Counted from the stretch's first letter, positions 34,123 through 42,404 are shown. The stretch: DNA of 64,000 bases from Pseudalkalibacillus hwajinpoensis (GCF_015234585.1 NZ_JADFCM010000008.1:372001-436000), one strand, 5' to 3'. Notes: generated by a model from the sequence alone, not told the origin. Numbers and translations: made by a program.

Positions 34123-34229
34123 ATGAGGAGTAATAGGATGGCAGCGGATGTGTGGTTCATTTCGTTATCTTCTATTGAAGCCAGATGAAGCTAAGTGAGA
34201 CAGAAACTGCGGTAGGAAAGAGGGTTTGG

Positions 34230-35204
34230 ATGGGAAAGTTTATGAAAAGATTGGCTATATGTATAGCCTTAATACTTATCGTTGGTTGCTCTAGTGAAAG
34301 GGATGAAACTCCTTCCCAATCTTCTATGAAAGTTGAGTTAGGTGGACAAAGTTTCAAAATCATTCCTCTATACGAAGAAGTTCTTGATTATACTAACGAG
34401 GCTATGGAGAATACCGAACTGAATACGAGCGGGGAGTATTATAGTAAAGTGACACAGCCTTTTCTAGAATCTGCTTCTCATGAAGGAGCGAGCTTAACTG
34501 GTGGACTGGATTATTCTACTTATTTCTCCCCTACGACAAGTGTTCAGACTTTAAATGAACAGACAGGTAAGCTACTAAAGAAGCAAGAAGAAGTTAATAA
34601 AGCAATCAAAGCATCACTTACTAAGTCGGGGGAAAGTCTTGAAGCCGAAAATAAAACTATTTATGTTATGCCGGTAAACCCAGACTACCAAAACATTCAA
34701 AACGAGATGAAGGGAGTTAGTGCGATTACTGTAAGTAAAGATGTTATCGTTCTCTTCTTATCACCTACATATGACAAAGAAATGCTAGAATACGCCGTTG
34801 CGCACGAATACCATCACACCGTTTTTCTAGAGAATCCAAATAGATCGGGAGGAATGAATCTGTTAAACGGGTTTGTTTTTGAGGGAAGAGCTGATTCCTT
34901 CGCATCTCAATTATACCCTGAGGCGAGCCCGCCCTGGTCAGAACCGCTATCGACTGAAGAAGAAAAGAGAGTGCTAGAGGAACTTAGAGAAAAGAGCGAT
35001 TCCACAAATGTGGAGTTATATAACACATTCCAAAACGGTGACTGGAAAAAAGATATACCAAAGTGGTCCAATTATAAACTGGGTTTTAAAATAGTCGAAA
35101 GTTATCTACGTCATCATCCAGAAGCTTCTATGAAAGAATGGACGATGATGGATGAAAGGGAAATAGTGCGAGGAAGCGACTATAGTGAACTTGTTAGTGA
35201 TTAA
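34230..35204 (+). CDS. Lipoprotein with DUF2268-like zinc-protease domain
   Basis: 324 residues from the ATG at 34230, which has AAAGAGGG upstream; an earlier ATG at 34185 adds 15 hydrophilic residues before the signal. Lipoprotein signal ending LIVGC near residue 20. The domain resembles DUF2268 (predicted Zn-dependent proteases), with HEYHH at 192-196 and a downstream Glu in GFVFEGRADSFASQLY that may be the third ligand. Anchored outside the membrane. In relatives the substrate is unknown. The next gene is another lipoprotein 116 bases away. Confidence 0.75.
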   Translation: MGKFMKRLAICIALILIVGCSSERDETPSQSSMKVELGGQSFKIIPLYEEVLDYTNEAMENTELNTSGEYYSKVTQPFLESASHEGASLTGGLDYSTYFSPTTSVQTLNEQTGKLLKKQEEVNKAIKASLTKSGESLEAENKTIYVMPVNPDYQNIQNEMKGVSAITVSKDVIVLFLSPTYDKEMLEYAVAHEYHHTVFLENPNRSGGMNLLNGFVFEGRADSFASQLYPEASPPWSEPLSTEEEKRVLEELREKSDSTNVELYNTFQNGDWKKDIPKWSNYKLGFKIVESYLRHHPEASMKEWTMMDEREIVRGSDYSELVSD

Positions 35205-35320
35205 AATGATTGAAAAAGTAGCTGCTCGATCATGGAAGAGCACTCGCTTCTGAATTTAAGCTAGAGATTAGGGAGATGAAAGCCTAACTAATCGATTAGA
35301 AGAAAGATGGAGGCACAAAG

Positions 35321-35965
35321 ATGAAACGATTTATCACTTTACTAGGAGTATTTCTGCTTCTAGCAGCATGTACAAATGAAGGCAGCAATGAAGGGAAGCA
35401 GGAGGAGAAAGGTTCTACTCAAGAGACTTCTGCAAGTTCCTTACACATTAAGCCTGCCAAACTATCAAAACGTGAGCAAAGCATCGTGAATCAAATGGGA
35501 GTCGATTTCAAAACCTTTTATACGGTGGACGGGACCGTAGGGGAAGGAGAAGCGCTCGTGACTTCGATCGTTGTATATAATGATGGAGAAGATGGAAAAG
35601 AAGAGTTTGTTACCTGGGGTGGAAATTATGAACAAGAGCGTTTCAATAAAGCTCTTCACTCATTCCAACTTCAAATGGAAGAAAAAGTAGCTTACTTTAC
35701 AATGGGATCACCGGATGGATACAGCAAAGGATCGACCAATATGCCTAAAGAGCTGGGCGCATTTATCTTTGAACAGATAGAAGAAGAAGTCACGATTACT
35801 AAAGGAGAAACGGTGTATTTGGCATACTTAATTGGCTCGAGTGAGAACCAAATGTCGTCAGTGAACCATAGCGGTGTCATCACTTTACCTGAATCGGTAA
35901 AAACGGCGGAATATGCGATTGTGGCTCAATTGGAATGGAAAGACAATTTGGATAAAAAAGAGTAA
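35321..35965 (+). CDS. Lipoprotein of unknown function, 214 aa
   Basis: Lipobox LLAAC with Cys at 16, then a Ser/Glu-rich linker (NEGSNEGKQEEKGSTQETSASS) and a domain of about 170 residues with beta-strand character (GEALVTSIVVYNDGEDGKEEFV; VTITKGETVYLAYLIGS). No catalytic motif. ATG with a GGAGG site. Surface-anchored on the outer face of the membrane. Family unknown. Confidence 0.6.
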   Translation: MKRFITLLGVFLLLAACTNEGSNEGKQEEKGSTQETSASSLHIKPAKLSKREQSIVNQMGVDFKTFYTVDGTVGEGEALVTSIVVYNDGEDGKEEFVTWGGNYEQERFNKALHSFQLQMEEKVAYFTMGSPDGYSKGSTNMPKELGAFIFEQIEEEVTITKGETVYLAYLIGSSENQMSSVNHSGVITLPESVKTAEYAIVAQLEWKDNLDKKE

Positions 35966-36088
35966 TTGGACCAAAAGTCGTAAAGGAGTATGACATGATT
36001 ACTAGAATATAGATACGTGAAGGATACATAAGAACAGATTTCATAACCGGATGTCCTTCTCAAATCTTGCTGAAATTAGGAGGGAATT

Positions 36089-36484
36089 ATGGGACGTGTT
36101 GTTCATTTTGAAATTCATGTAGATGACATGGAACGGGCTAAGAAGTTCTACGGGAACGTATTTGATTGGAAGTTTGAAGACTGGAGTGAATATGCCGGCA
36201 TGCCTTATTTTGGCGTAGTGACTGGTGATGCAAAAGAACCAGGAATCGATGGAGCGTTAATGAAACGGCAAGGTCCACCTCCTGAAGGTAACGCTGCAAT
36301 CAATGGGTATGCCTGTACAATGGGCGTGGAAGATTTGGATGCTACTGAATCGAAAGTTCTTGCTAATGGTGGCAAAACAGCGATGGCCAAATACGCTTTG
36401 CCTGGAATGGCGTGGCAGGCTTATTACTTTGACACGGAAGGAAATATCTTTGGTCTTCATCAACCGGATGAGAATGCAAGATAG
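36089..36484 (+). CDS. VOC-family protein (glyoxalase/bleomycin-resistance fold)
   Basis: 131 residues. Begins GRVVHFEIHVDDMERAKKFYGNVFDWKFEDW, the standard vicinal-oxygen-chelate opening with the metal-type His, and ends with AYYFDTEGNIFGLHQPDE, carrying the terminal His/Glu strand. A cytosolic metal-dependent or binding protein; relatives handle glyoxal adducts, antibiotics or are orphan. ATG with AGGAGG upstream; flanked by a terminator. Substrate unknown. Confidence 0.85.
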   Translation: MGRVVHFEIHVDDMERAKKFYGNVFDWKFEDWSEYAGMPYFGVVTGDAKEPGIDGALMKRQGPPPEGNAAINGYACTMGVEDLDATESKVLANGGKTAMAKYALPGMAWQAYYFDTEGNIFGLHQPDENAR

Positions 36485-36503
36485 TTTAATAGAGTAAAGT
36501 TGG

Positions 36504-36534
36504 AAGAGCCCTCATTAGAAGGGTTCTTTTTTCA
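36504..36534 (+). terminator. Rho-independent terminator
   Basis: GAGCCCT against AGGGTTC with a seven-base loop and TTTTTT. Confidence 0.85.
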
Positions 36535-36570
36535 ATGTTTGTTGATGAAGAGTTTTGAAAGGGTGAAATA

Positions 36571-36678
36571 GTGAAGCTTGGACGATTTATTTTTGGACTG
36601 TTTAAAAAAGTTTTCCATATTTATCAAAATAAAAGATTGAGTTATCCAAATGAATTTGAAATAATTGGTGTTGGGTAA
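36571..36678 (+). CDS. 35-aa small basic ORF (tentative)
   Basis: GTG preceded by AAAGGGTG at normal spacing. Product MKLGRFIFGLFKKVFHIYQ then NKRLSYPNEFEIIGVG: an amphipathic basic helix followed by a short tail. Could be a real small protein or the remnant of one. No family. Confidence 0.3.
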   Translation: MKLGRFIFGLFKKVFHIYQNKRLSYPNEFEIIGVG

Positions 36679-36766
36679 TTGGCGGATAATTGCGAATTAT
36701 TGATTTCTAGTAAACGATTAAGTAGCATTTTCGAGATGAAAGAGAGGAGGTGACGGTACTTAGTCC

Positions 36767-36826
36767 GTGAAAGGTCTTCAAGGTGAGATAGGTGACCAAG
36801 GTAATATGGCTTTTCCTATTAGTTAA
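36767..36826 (+). CDS. 19-aa ORF with Gly-X-Y (collagen-like) pattern, probable remnant
   Basis: GTG, then KGLQGEIGDQGNMAFPIS and a stop. A strong AGGAGGTGA (36746-36754) lies 12 bases upstream, but the frame is closed by TAG two codons before the GTG. The repeated Gly at every third position suggests the end or start of a decayed collagen-like gene, or chance. Confidence 0.2.
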   Translation: MKGLQGEIGDQGNMAFPIS

Positions 36827-36948
36827 GTGCTCTTAATACTTGAGGGTACGATTGGGTCATTATGAATAGTTTAGGTATAGGGATAATTGTTTGTGGAATA
36901 ATTGGCTACTTAGTGAGAAATGACTTATTTTAGAGGGGAATGGAGACG

Positions 36949-37485
36949 ATGTTTTTATCGTATTTATTAGTGTTTCTTTTAGCGGCGATTCCGTTATTTG
37001 AACTTGTTGCTGTTATCCCACTAGCGATCATCGGTGGGCTGTCGCCAGTACTAACAGGCATACTTGCTTTTTTAGGAAATGCTTTGACAGTGGTTTTGTT
37101 AATTGTATTTGTAGATAAATTTAAAGTATGGAGGAAGAAACGAAAACAAAAGCGTATGAAAGATGTGGTTCAGGAGGAGGGCGAGACGACAGAAGCACAT
37201 GTCGAGGAAATGCAAGAGTCGAAGAAGGAGAAACGTGCACGCGTTCTTTTTGATAAGTATGGTTTGCCAGGCTTAACGATCATCGGTCCCTTTTTCGTCG
37301 GGTCGCATATTTCAGCGTTTATGGGGATGAGCTTCGGTTCGAAAAGAAAGCTGGTCACTAGCTGGATGATGACGAGTTTAGTTCTTTGGACTGTGATTAT
37401 GGCAGTAGCTTCAAGCTATGGAGTTGGTTTTTTTGTATCTGACGTGGAAGATGATGGTGTTTTAGTTCGTCTATTCACTAACTAG
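36949..37485 (+). CDS. Small multidrug export protein family (COG2426)
   Basis: About 178 residues with membrane segments at both ends and a long charged cytoplasmic loop (KKRKQKRMKDVVQEEGETTEA). The family signatures are FELVAVIPLAIIGGLSPVLTGILAFLGN near the start and KYGLPGLTIIGPFFVGSHISAF in the second half. Described as putative small drug exporters, but true function is unsettled and the fold is also related to DedA-like membrane proteins. Start ATG at 36949 fits GGAG better than the ATG at 36940. Monocistronic. Confidence 0.75.
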   Translation: MFLSYLLVFLLAAIPLFELVAVIPLAIIGGLSPVLTGILAFLGNALTVVLLIVFVDKFKVWRKKRKQKRMKDVVQEEGETTEAHVEEMQESKKEKRARVLFDKYGLPGLTIIGPFFVGSHISAFMGMSFGSKRKLVTSWMMTSLVLWTVIMAVASSYGVGFFVSDVEDDGVLVRLFTN

Positions 37486-37548
37486 CATGATCATGTGAAA
37501 ATACCTTTAACTTTATCGTTATGTGTTGTAAAGTAAATATGAACTGGA

Positions 37549-37702
37549 AAATTGTAGCTAGGGTTCCGCTATCGAGATAGGCTAGTGACCGAGGGCTACA
37601 TCTTTTACATAAGTAAAAGGCACCTATTGACATAAAAGGTCCGAGGGGAAAGGTTCAGCGTATTTGTACTGCGCTGAAATCTTTCTCTTCGGGCCTTTTT
37701 TA
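37549..37702 (+). promoter_or_regulatory. ykkC-class riboswitch, probable NDP-sensing subtype 2c, with terminator
   Basis: A long leader before the Nudix gene. GTAGC/GCTAC closing stem (37554-37558 with 37605-37609) encloses the conserved CTAGGGTTCCG at 37558-37568, a CTATC-GATAG hairpin and CTAGTGACCGAG. A CTTTTAC-GTAAAAG hairpin (37612-37629) follows, then GGCACC and AAAAGGTCCGAGGGGA. These match the ykkC consensus elements (CUAGGGUUCCG, ...CCGAG..., and the AAAAGsCCG.GGAGA tail). The last element overlaps the terminator stem, as expected for switching. Subtype 2c RNAs precede Nudix hydrolase genes and bind nucleoside diphosphates, which fits the gene here. Confidence 0.72.
37634..37702 (+). 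terminator. Riboswitch-controlled terminator
   Basis: Long imperfect stem AAAGGTCCGAGGGGAAAGGT... against ...CTTTCTCTTCGGGCCTTT with CAGCG/CGCTG at the top, then TTTTT. It shares the AAAAGGTCCGAG strand with the aptamer, so ligand binding should open it. Confidence 0.8.
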
Positions 37703-37724
37703 TTATTTAAAGGAGGTATTCTTT

Positions 37725-38165
37725 ATGTCGTCAATCGATGAACTAAAAGCTGGTGTTGCTGTGATTATTCTAAATGAAGAAAACGAGGTTTTATTACAGA
37801 AAAGAACCGATGTGGGGCAATGGGGGATCCCTTCTGGTCATATTGAAATAGGTGAGACAGTCTCTGAAGCAGCCATCAGAGAAGTGAAAGAAGAAACAAA
37901 TTTAGATATAACGATTACCAGGATCATCGGTGTTTACTCTGATCCTACTTCACAGGTTTTTCATTATCCAAATGGGAAAGTTGTTCATTTTATTACAACA
38001 TGCTTCCTTGCTGAAGTGACAGGTGGAGAACTTCGATGCAACTCTGCCGAATCACTTGATGTTCAATTTTTTGGGCAGTCACGCTTACCACAGAACTTAT
38101 TAACCATGCACCCTCGATGGTTGAAGGATGCACTTGAAAAAAGAGATCTGGCCTTTATTCGTTAA
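37725..38165 (+). CDS. Nudix hydrolase
   Basis: 146 residues with a complete Nudix box at about 38-60: GHIEIGETVSEAAIREVKEE followed by TNL, matching Gx5Ex7REUxEExGU except that Asn replaces Gly near the end. Such enzymes remove a diphosphate-linked group from nucleotides or sugar nucleotides using Mg2+. AAAGGAGG lies eight bases upstream of ATG. Controlled by a candidate NDP riboswitch, which suggests its substrate or product is an ADP- or CDP-type compound. Single gene with a terminator after it. Confidence 0.9.
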   Translation: MSSIDELKAGVAVIILNEENEVLLQKRTDVGQWGIPSGHIEIGETVSEAAIREVKEETNLDITITRIIGVYSDPTSQVFHYPNGKVVHFITTCFLAEVTGGELRCNSAESLDVQFFGQSRLPQNLLTMHPRWLKDALEKRDLAFIR

Positions 38166-38246
38166 ATGAGGATGCTTGAGCAAGGGAAGGGGAGTCGGAG
38201 TAATATAGAAGTTACTTTGTGATGTGTGGTTACTAAAAGAACTGTT

Positions 38247-38284
38247 AAGAAGTTTATCAATCATAAGATAAGCTTCTTATTTAT
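38247..38284 (+). terminator. Rho-independent terminator
   Basis: AAGAAGTTTATC against GATAAGCTTCTT (one G-U pair), then ATTTATT. A second small hairpin, AAATGCCG/CGGCATTT, lies at 38388-38421. Nothing else is seen between the Nudix gene and the 24-aa ORF. Confidence 0.65.
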
Positions 38285-38490
38285 TGAATGGAACGTTGAG
38301 TTATTCTACCTATTTTGAAATAATTGGTTCTAAAGATTAGAAAAATTTAAATCAAAAAAGAAATAAGATGAAGGTTGGAAGGAAAGGAAATGCCGTTATA
38401 TCTTTCTGTGCGTCGGCATTTGTCAGCTGTTCTGATTACAAGCTAAGTAGCCTTAGCTTTTGACAAAGTGGGATGGAAGGAGGGAAAAGC

Positions 38491-38565
38491 GTGAAAAATA
38501 AACAAGCTTTGATCTGGGTAATAATAGCGATTTTATTAGTATTGGTTTGGGTTTTCTTGAGGTAG
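38491..38565 (+). CDS. 24-aa single-helix membrane micropeptide
   Basis: GTG start with GGAAGGAGGG six bases upstream. Product KNKQALIWVIIAILLVLVWV-FLR: a short basic start, one membrane helix and a terminal Arg. The strong ribosome site and clean helix argue that it is translated. Next gene is a membrane-anchored peptidase-like protein 100 bases downstream. Confidence 0.5.
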   Translation: MKNKQALIWVIIAILLVLVWVFLR

Positions 38566-38665
38566 TACATAGATGAGTGGAATGATGTAACGATAGAATA
38601 TGTCTCAATTTCAACTTTTCGTAGATAAGCTGTAAGAAGAAATGAGAAAGAACAAAGGGGTTCAT

Positions 38666-39595
38666 ATGAATAAAACTATTAAAATCCTTATCATTATTTT
38701 TTCAAGTCTACTTTCTCTCCTTCTACTGCTTTTATTAGCTGGGGTCATCTTATTACATAATGTGATTGAAGAAAATTCAGGTGAACCTGTTACTTATTTT
38801 CAAGCAGTGAAATTTGGCCTTAGTTTGAACTTTGATGGGAAGCTAGAGAGAAAAGCAAAGCATTCTAAAGAAATGAAAGTCTATGAAAACATGTCTATCT
38901 ATGTTGATGATCAAGATATTGAGCTATTTCCTTTAATTATAGATACGTTGCATTGGGTTAAGGGTAGAAATGCAGACATATTGGGCGATATTGATGGAAA
39001 AGACGTAGATCTTCTCTTCTTTCATAATAAAAAGGATTTCGAAAGTATTTCTGATTTAAATCACGTATCTGGTTTTTATGATCAATATGGGTTATTCATC
39101 GCTGTTAGGATCGATGATAAGAAAGGAATATTGGATGGTAAGGAAACACCACTCTATTTTTTTCAGAAAAGGATATTACACGAATATACGCATTATGCGT
39201 TAGATCAAAAAGTGGCTGATACGCCTTTGGGATTGGATAAATATCCTCTATGGTTTCAGGAAGGAATTGCTGAGTATATATCAAATGATCAAACTACTAT
39301 AGAAGTAAGTGACTTTAAGCTTTTGACTTATGATCAGCTTAGAAGTCATGAACAATGGGCAGCTGCTAGAGAGCAAAAAGAGACGGATGTCTACGATCAA
39401 AGTTATTTCACGATCAAATTTCTTATAGATGAGCAAGGTGAAGAAGTGATTGAAGAAATTATCGATTCAACGAATGATTCAGGTGATTTTAAAGAAAGTT
39501 TTGCTGATGTAACTGGGCTAGATTATGATCGTTTATATGAAAAACTGGAAATAAAGTTAGGGAAGGAAAAGGATAGAATAGGAAGCTTTCAATGA
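38666..39595 (+). CDS. Membrane-anchored gluzincin-type peptidase (peptidase MA-like)
   Basis: 309 residues from the ATG at 38666 (AAAGGGG upstream; an earlier ATG at 38642 lacks a site). One N-terminal membrane helix (ILIIIFSSLLSLLLLLLLAG), then an external domain. HEYTHY at 172-177 and WFQEGIAEYISND about 30 residues later form the HExxH plus Glu pattern of the peptidase MA family. Likely a zinc protease on the outer membrane surface; substrate unknown. Together with the lipoprotein at 34230-35204 this is the second extracytoplasmic HExxH protein in 5 kb. Confidence 0.75.
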   Translation: MNKTIKILIIIFSSLLSLLLLLLLAGVILLHNVIEENSGEPVTYFQAVKFGLSLNFDGKLERKAKHSKEMKVYENMSIYVDDQDIELFPLIIDTLHWVKGRNADILGDIDGKDVDLLFFHNKKDFESISDLNHVSGFYDQYGLFIAVRIDDKKGILDGKETPLYFFQKRILHEYTHYALDQKVADTPLGLDKYPLWFQEGIAEYISNDQTTIEVSDFKLLTYDQLRSHEQWAAAREQKETDVYDQSYFTIKFLIDEQGEEVIEEIIDSTNDSGDFKESFADVTGLDYDRLYEKLEIKLGKEKDRIGSFQ

Positions 39596-39911
39596 AGGAG
39601 TGAAAGCATACTAAGTAAATACCTTAAGTATGTTTCTTATACCTTGATACCAATAGTCTTCTTTTGTTGATTAAATAAGCCCTACAAAAAGGTTTGATTA
39701 AAATAAATTTGATACTTGAGTTAATGAGAATAATCTGAAATAATGGATGATAGTGTGGAAATTAATTGTAAATTTAGGGAATTTTTATGGGGAGAAGATT
39801 AGCGGAGGCTTTAGTAGAGGCACTTAGATGATCGTGATGTTGATTGAATAAGATGATTTCATTTTTTATTACTAATCGTTAGACAAGATAATAAATAAAA
39901 GGAATGATCGA
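39596..39911 (+). other. 316-bp intergenic region
   Basis: A hairpin with a single bulge (CATACTAAG against CTTAAGTATG, about 39608-39633) followed by TTTCTT may end the peptidase gene. The rest is AT-rich with no ORF or recognised site. Confidence 0.35.
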
Positions 39912-40607
39912 ATGAAGAAACAGGTAAAGCTATTTTATTGTCATATGTCCTTATTATTGTTTATTCTATTACTTGCAGGATGTTCAGATAATACGAATGC
40001 TAAATTAAATGCAAATGCTGGTGAGAATGACGTAACTTTATCAACGGAAGAAACGACTGAAGTGGAAGAGGATAATCAAGTAAACGAAGCTTCATCTTCA
40101 TCAACATCAGAAGACACTTCCCAGGAAGATGCTAAAGAATCCTCTTCTGAAGAATCAAAAAGCGGTGAGTCAAATCCTGCAGATGAAAGCGAAGAAAATC
40201 ATGCGTTAGATGATTACTCCTCCAAGGAAATTGAATACGCTCGAGTCTGGTCACAGCTAGGACCGAATCAAGAAATAGATGAATTAAATGTTCAACTTAT
40301 ATCAGCTGGTTCCCCTCTTAATCCTGATGACGAGAACAGTCTCACTTATCCAGAAGATGTTGTTCAATTACGTGGTTCTCGTATCGTCGATGGCATCGTT
40401 ACGTATAGTGGTAACGGAAATGGCACGATTAATGTATATAACGTTCCTATGCGCTGGTATGGTGGCTTTCCTCCTCCTGAAGATATAGATAAAGAAGAAA
40501 TTCAAAAGGAAATGGAAGATATTATTACCAATACAAAGCTTGTAAACGTTGATACAGGTAATAATGAAGAAATCATAGAGATCATCAACAAAATGAATAG
40601 TCAATAA
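39912..40607 (+). CDS. Lipoprotein with acidic low-complexity linker
   Basis: 231 residues. Signal MSLLLFILLLAGC with lipobox LAGC near residue 25, then a long Ser/Glu-rich linker (about 30-97), then a compact domain of about 130 residues (EIEYARVWSQLGPNQEIDELNV; GTINVYNVPMRWYGGFPPPEDI). The linker would let the domain reach through the cell wall. No catalytic motif. ATG with AAAGGAATG. Similar lipoproteins occur in Bacillus without known function. Confidence 0.6.
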   Translation: MKKQVKLFYCHMSLLLFILLLAGCSDNTNAKLNANAGENDVTLSTEETTEVEEDNQVNEASSSSTSEDTSQEDAKESSSEESKSGESNPADESEENHALDDYSSKEIEYARVWSQLGPNQEIDELNVQLISAGSPLNPDDENSLTYPEDVVQLRGSRIVDGIVTYSGNGNGTINVYNVPMRWYGGFPPPEDIDKEEIQKEMEDIITNTKLVNVDTGNNEEIIEIINKMNSQ

Positions 40608-40664
40608 TCTGAGTGTGACGTTGCTGAAGCGGATTTGCGTTAATCAGTGTTTCGTTTTAGAAGG

Positions 40665-40684
40665 CATAATGTGCCCACATTATG
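40665..40684. promoter_or_regulatory. Inverted repeat in a 410-bp gap
   Basis: CATAATGTG and CACATTATG separated by CC, with no T run, so an operator is more likely than a terminator. It lies in the region between the lipoprotein and the Spo0E-like gene (40608-41017), which is otherwise AT-rich with no gene seen. Confidence 0.4.
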
Positions 40685-41017
40685 TTGGATATGAAAATAA
40701 GATTAAGACAATTATCTATCCCCAACAGGTTAAAATTTGAAGACAATTGAAGTCATGATGCCATAATCGTTATAAAGTATGGTAAGTTAGCTAGTGGAGT
40801 TAGCACAAATATTTCTTTCGCAATATTTCTTTTTTTATATTTTCTTTTTGCAAAATATAGTAAACTATTACATGAATTACTATACTATCGTACTAATTTA
40901 ATAGCGTTATATACATGTTGATTAATGAACTTGTAGGAATGAAAATCTTTATATTTTATATTTTGAGCACTATTATTTGGCCCATTCCTTAGAATCCATA
41001 TATAGCACGCTGTTTAT

Positions 41018-41260
41018 ATGTATTTCTGGTTCTCCAACATTAATTTAGGAAGGGAAGCGTTTAAATCGCCAATCAAATGCTATAATCGTGCAGATCTTCT
41101 TGATCTGATCGATGAAAAAAAATCTCTTTTATCCTTAAAGGTGTTAGCTCATGGCTTTACACATAAACAGACATTAATGGCTAGCCAGGAGCTTGATCGA
41201 CTACTTAATCGTTACCAATTTGGAGAGTATAAAGAAAGTCAGCCAACATACTCAAATTAA
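41018..41260 (+). CDS. Spo0E-like aspartyl-phosphate phosphatase
   Basis: 80 residues. The C-terminal part, DLLDLIDEKKSLLSLKVLAHG then ASQELDRLLNRYQ, has the Spo0E pattern: two helices joined by a turn with the S-x-x-L-D motif. Spo0E proteins remove phosphate from Spo0A and delay sporulation. The N-terminal 25 residues (MYFWFSNINLGREAFKSPIK) are not typical and the ATG has no ribosome site, so the true start is uncertain; AGGAAGGGAAG at 41046-41056 inside the frame has no NTG start after it. Confidence 0.7.
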   Translation: MYFWFSNINLGREAFKSPIKCYNRADLLDLIDEKKSLLSLKVLAHGFTHKQTLMASQELDRLLNRYQFGEYKESQPTYSN

Positions 41261-41321
41261 ATACAAACTGTTATTTTAGGAAAGCAAAAGCTAGCCGCTA
41301 TGAATGTGTAATATGTAAATT

Positions 41322-41387
41322 TGAGATAGATTAGTTTTGTTCATGATTGTTAAGCGAACAAAGCATAATTCTATCTCATTTTTTTTA
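41322..41387 (+). terminator. Rho-independent terminator
   Basis: TGAGATAGA against TCTATCTCA, extended by GTTC/GAAC pairing, then eight T. Ends the Spo0E-like gene. Confidence 0.85.
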
Positions 41388-41434
41388 GGGAGATTATTTA
41401 TAAGCGTCTACTTTAAATGGAAGAGGTGGTAACA

Positions 41435-41767
41435 ATGTTAAACGAATGGGGTGTGTCTGTTTTAGTTGGATTTAGTCTATTTTTAATTATTGGCTGGTTT
41501 ACTGGAGATAAAGAGTATGGAAGTGGTTCAAAAACCAATGATGAACGCTCTCGATTCATTAAACAAAAAGCGATTGTAGGAAGTTGGATTTTCTTACTAA
41601 CCGTCTTTGTGATAAATGTGGTCTTAAGTTTTTTCGACTTAAGAACAGGACCTCTAGAAAACGCTCCATTTAATCATCCAGAGTTAGTCTATTTACTTCT
41701 TTTGGTGGGTAGCTATTTTGTATGTTATTGGATGTATAGTAAGCGAATTAGTGGGAAACGAGAGTAA
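41435..41767 (+). CDS. 110-aa membrane protein
   Basis: The ATG at 41435 (AGAGGTGG upstream) is preferred over one six codons earlier. Three hydrophobic segments around residues 9-22, 45-65 and 82-100, with a polar loop SKTNDERSRFIKQKAIVG. The layout, including the ERSRFIKQKA loop, is like the XRE-associated membrane protein at 10293-10619. Function unknown. Confidence 0.55.
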   Translation: MLNEWGVSVLVGFSLFLIIGWFTGDKEYGSGSKTNDERSRFIKQKAIVGSWIFLLTVFVINVVLSFFDLRTGPLENAPFNHPELVYLLLLVGSYFVCYWMYSKRISGKRE

Positions 41768-41824
41768 TAGAGATCGAGGGGGGTCACGAAAGTTGATTAA
41801 CTTCTATCAAAAGGTGGAGCGAGA

Positions 41825-42016
41825 TTGTCTATGAACAACGAAAACGAAAATCAGCCATTCAATGATGCTATAGCTCATAAACAAAACATTGAAGGTTATC
41901 CAAAAACAAGAGGTGGAAAATTGCCCTTACCTATTAAGGTAATCGGATATTTTCTGTTTGGGAGTTTGATTATTATGCTATTGATTGGATTGGTTGGGAA
42001 TTTTCTATTCGATTAA
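41825..42016 (+). CDS. 63-aa single-helix membrane protein
   Basis: TTG start with GGTGGAG five bases upstream; an ATG two codons later is the alternative. The N-terminal 35 residues are hydrophilic (NNENENQPFNDAIAHKQ), and the C-terminal part is one membrane helix (VIGYFLFGSLIIMLLIGLVG). Likely in the same transcript as the neighbouring small membrane genes. Confidence 0.5.
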   Translation: MSMNNENENQPFNDAIAHKQNIEGYPKTRGGKLPLPIKVIGYFLFGSLIIMLLIGLVGNFLFD

Positions 42017-42098
42017 AAGAGGTGTAGCATTTCTGTTATAAAAGTTCCATAAGAAGATATTAAGTGGCAGGTATAATCTTAGGGGAGGAGATTTGATT

Positions 42099-42404
42099 AT
42101 GTGGATAGCTGAGACAATAGCACCTCTTGTCTTAATGGGCATAATAATTGTCTTTGTGATTGAAAGCCTAAAGTATAAATCTAATAAAGGCAATCTGGGG
42201 AAGAAAGATTCAAAATCTGCTCAACTTTTATTAGATAGTCTCATCCCAATCGGAATGCTTTTGGGGGCTGGTATTGGTGTAGTGGTTAGTATGTATTTCT
42301 CGTTCTCATTACTATCTTCCGTTAATTTAGGTGCGGCACTAGGTTATTTAGTTGGATATTTTGTTTATGAAATTTATAGCAAGGAAGGAAATAAATATCC
42401 ATAA
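42099..42404 (+). CDS. 101-aa membrane protein
   Basis: ATG at 42099 with GGGGAGGAG eight bases upstream; the TTG at 42093 is too close to it. Three hydrophobic segments (about 5-22, 48-68, 74-92); the second and third are Gly-rich (GMLLGAGIGVVVSMYF; GAALGYLVGYFV), like Gly-zipper helices. A KYKSNKGNLGKKDSKS loop follows the first helix. Function unknown. Confidence 0.55.
   Translation: MWIAETIAPLVLMGIIIVFVIESLKYKSNKGNLGKKDSKSAQLLLDSLIPIGMLLGAGIGVVVSMYFSFSLLSSVNLGAALGYLVGYFVYEIYSKEGNKYP

Noticed and set aside
34138..34188. 16-codon ORF after GAGGAG upstream of the DUF2268-like lipoprotein
   Set aside because: A usable ribosome site, but the peptide (MAADVWFISLSSIEAR) has no feature and a leader-peptide role could not be supported.
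36862..36933. 23-codon ORF MNSLGIGIIVCGIIGYLV-RNDLF
   Set aside because: Helix-like product but no ribosome site within 15 bases and little space before the next gene.
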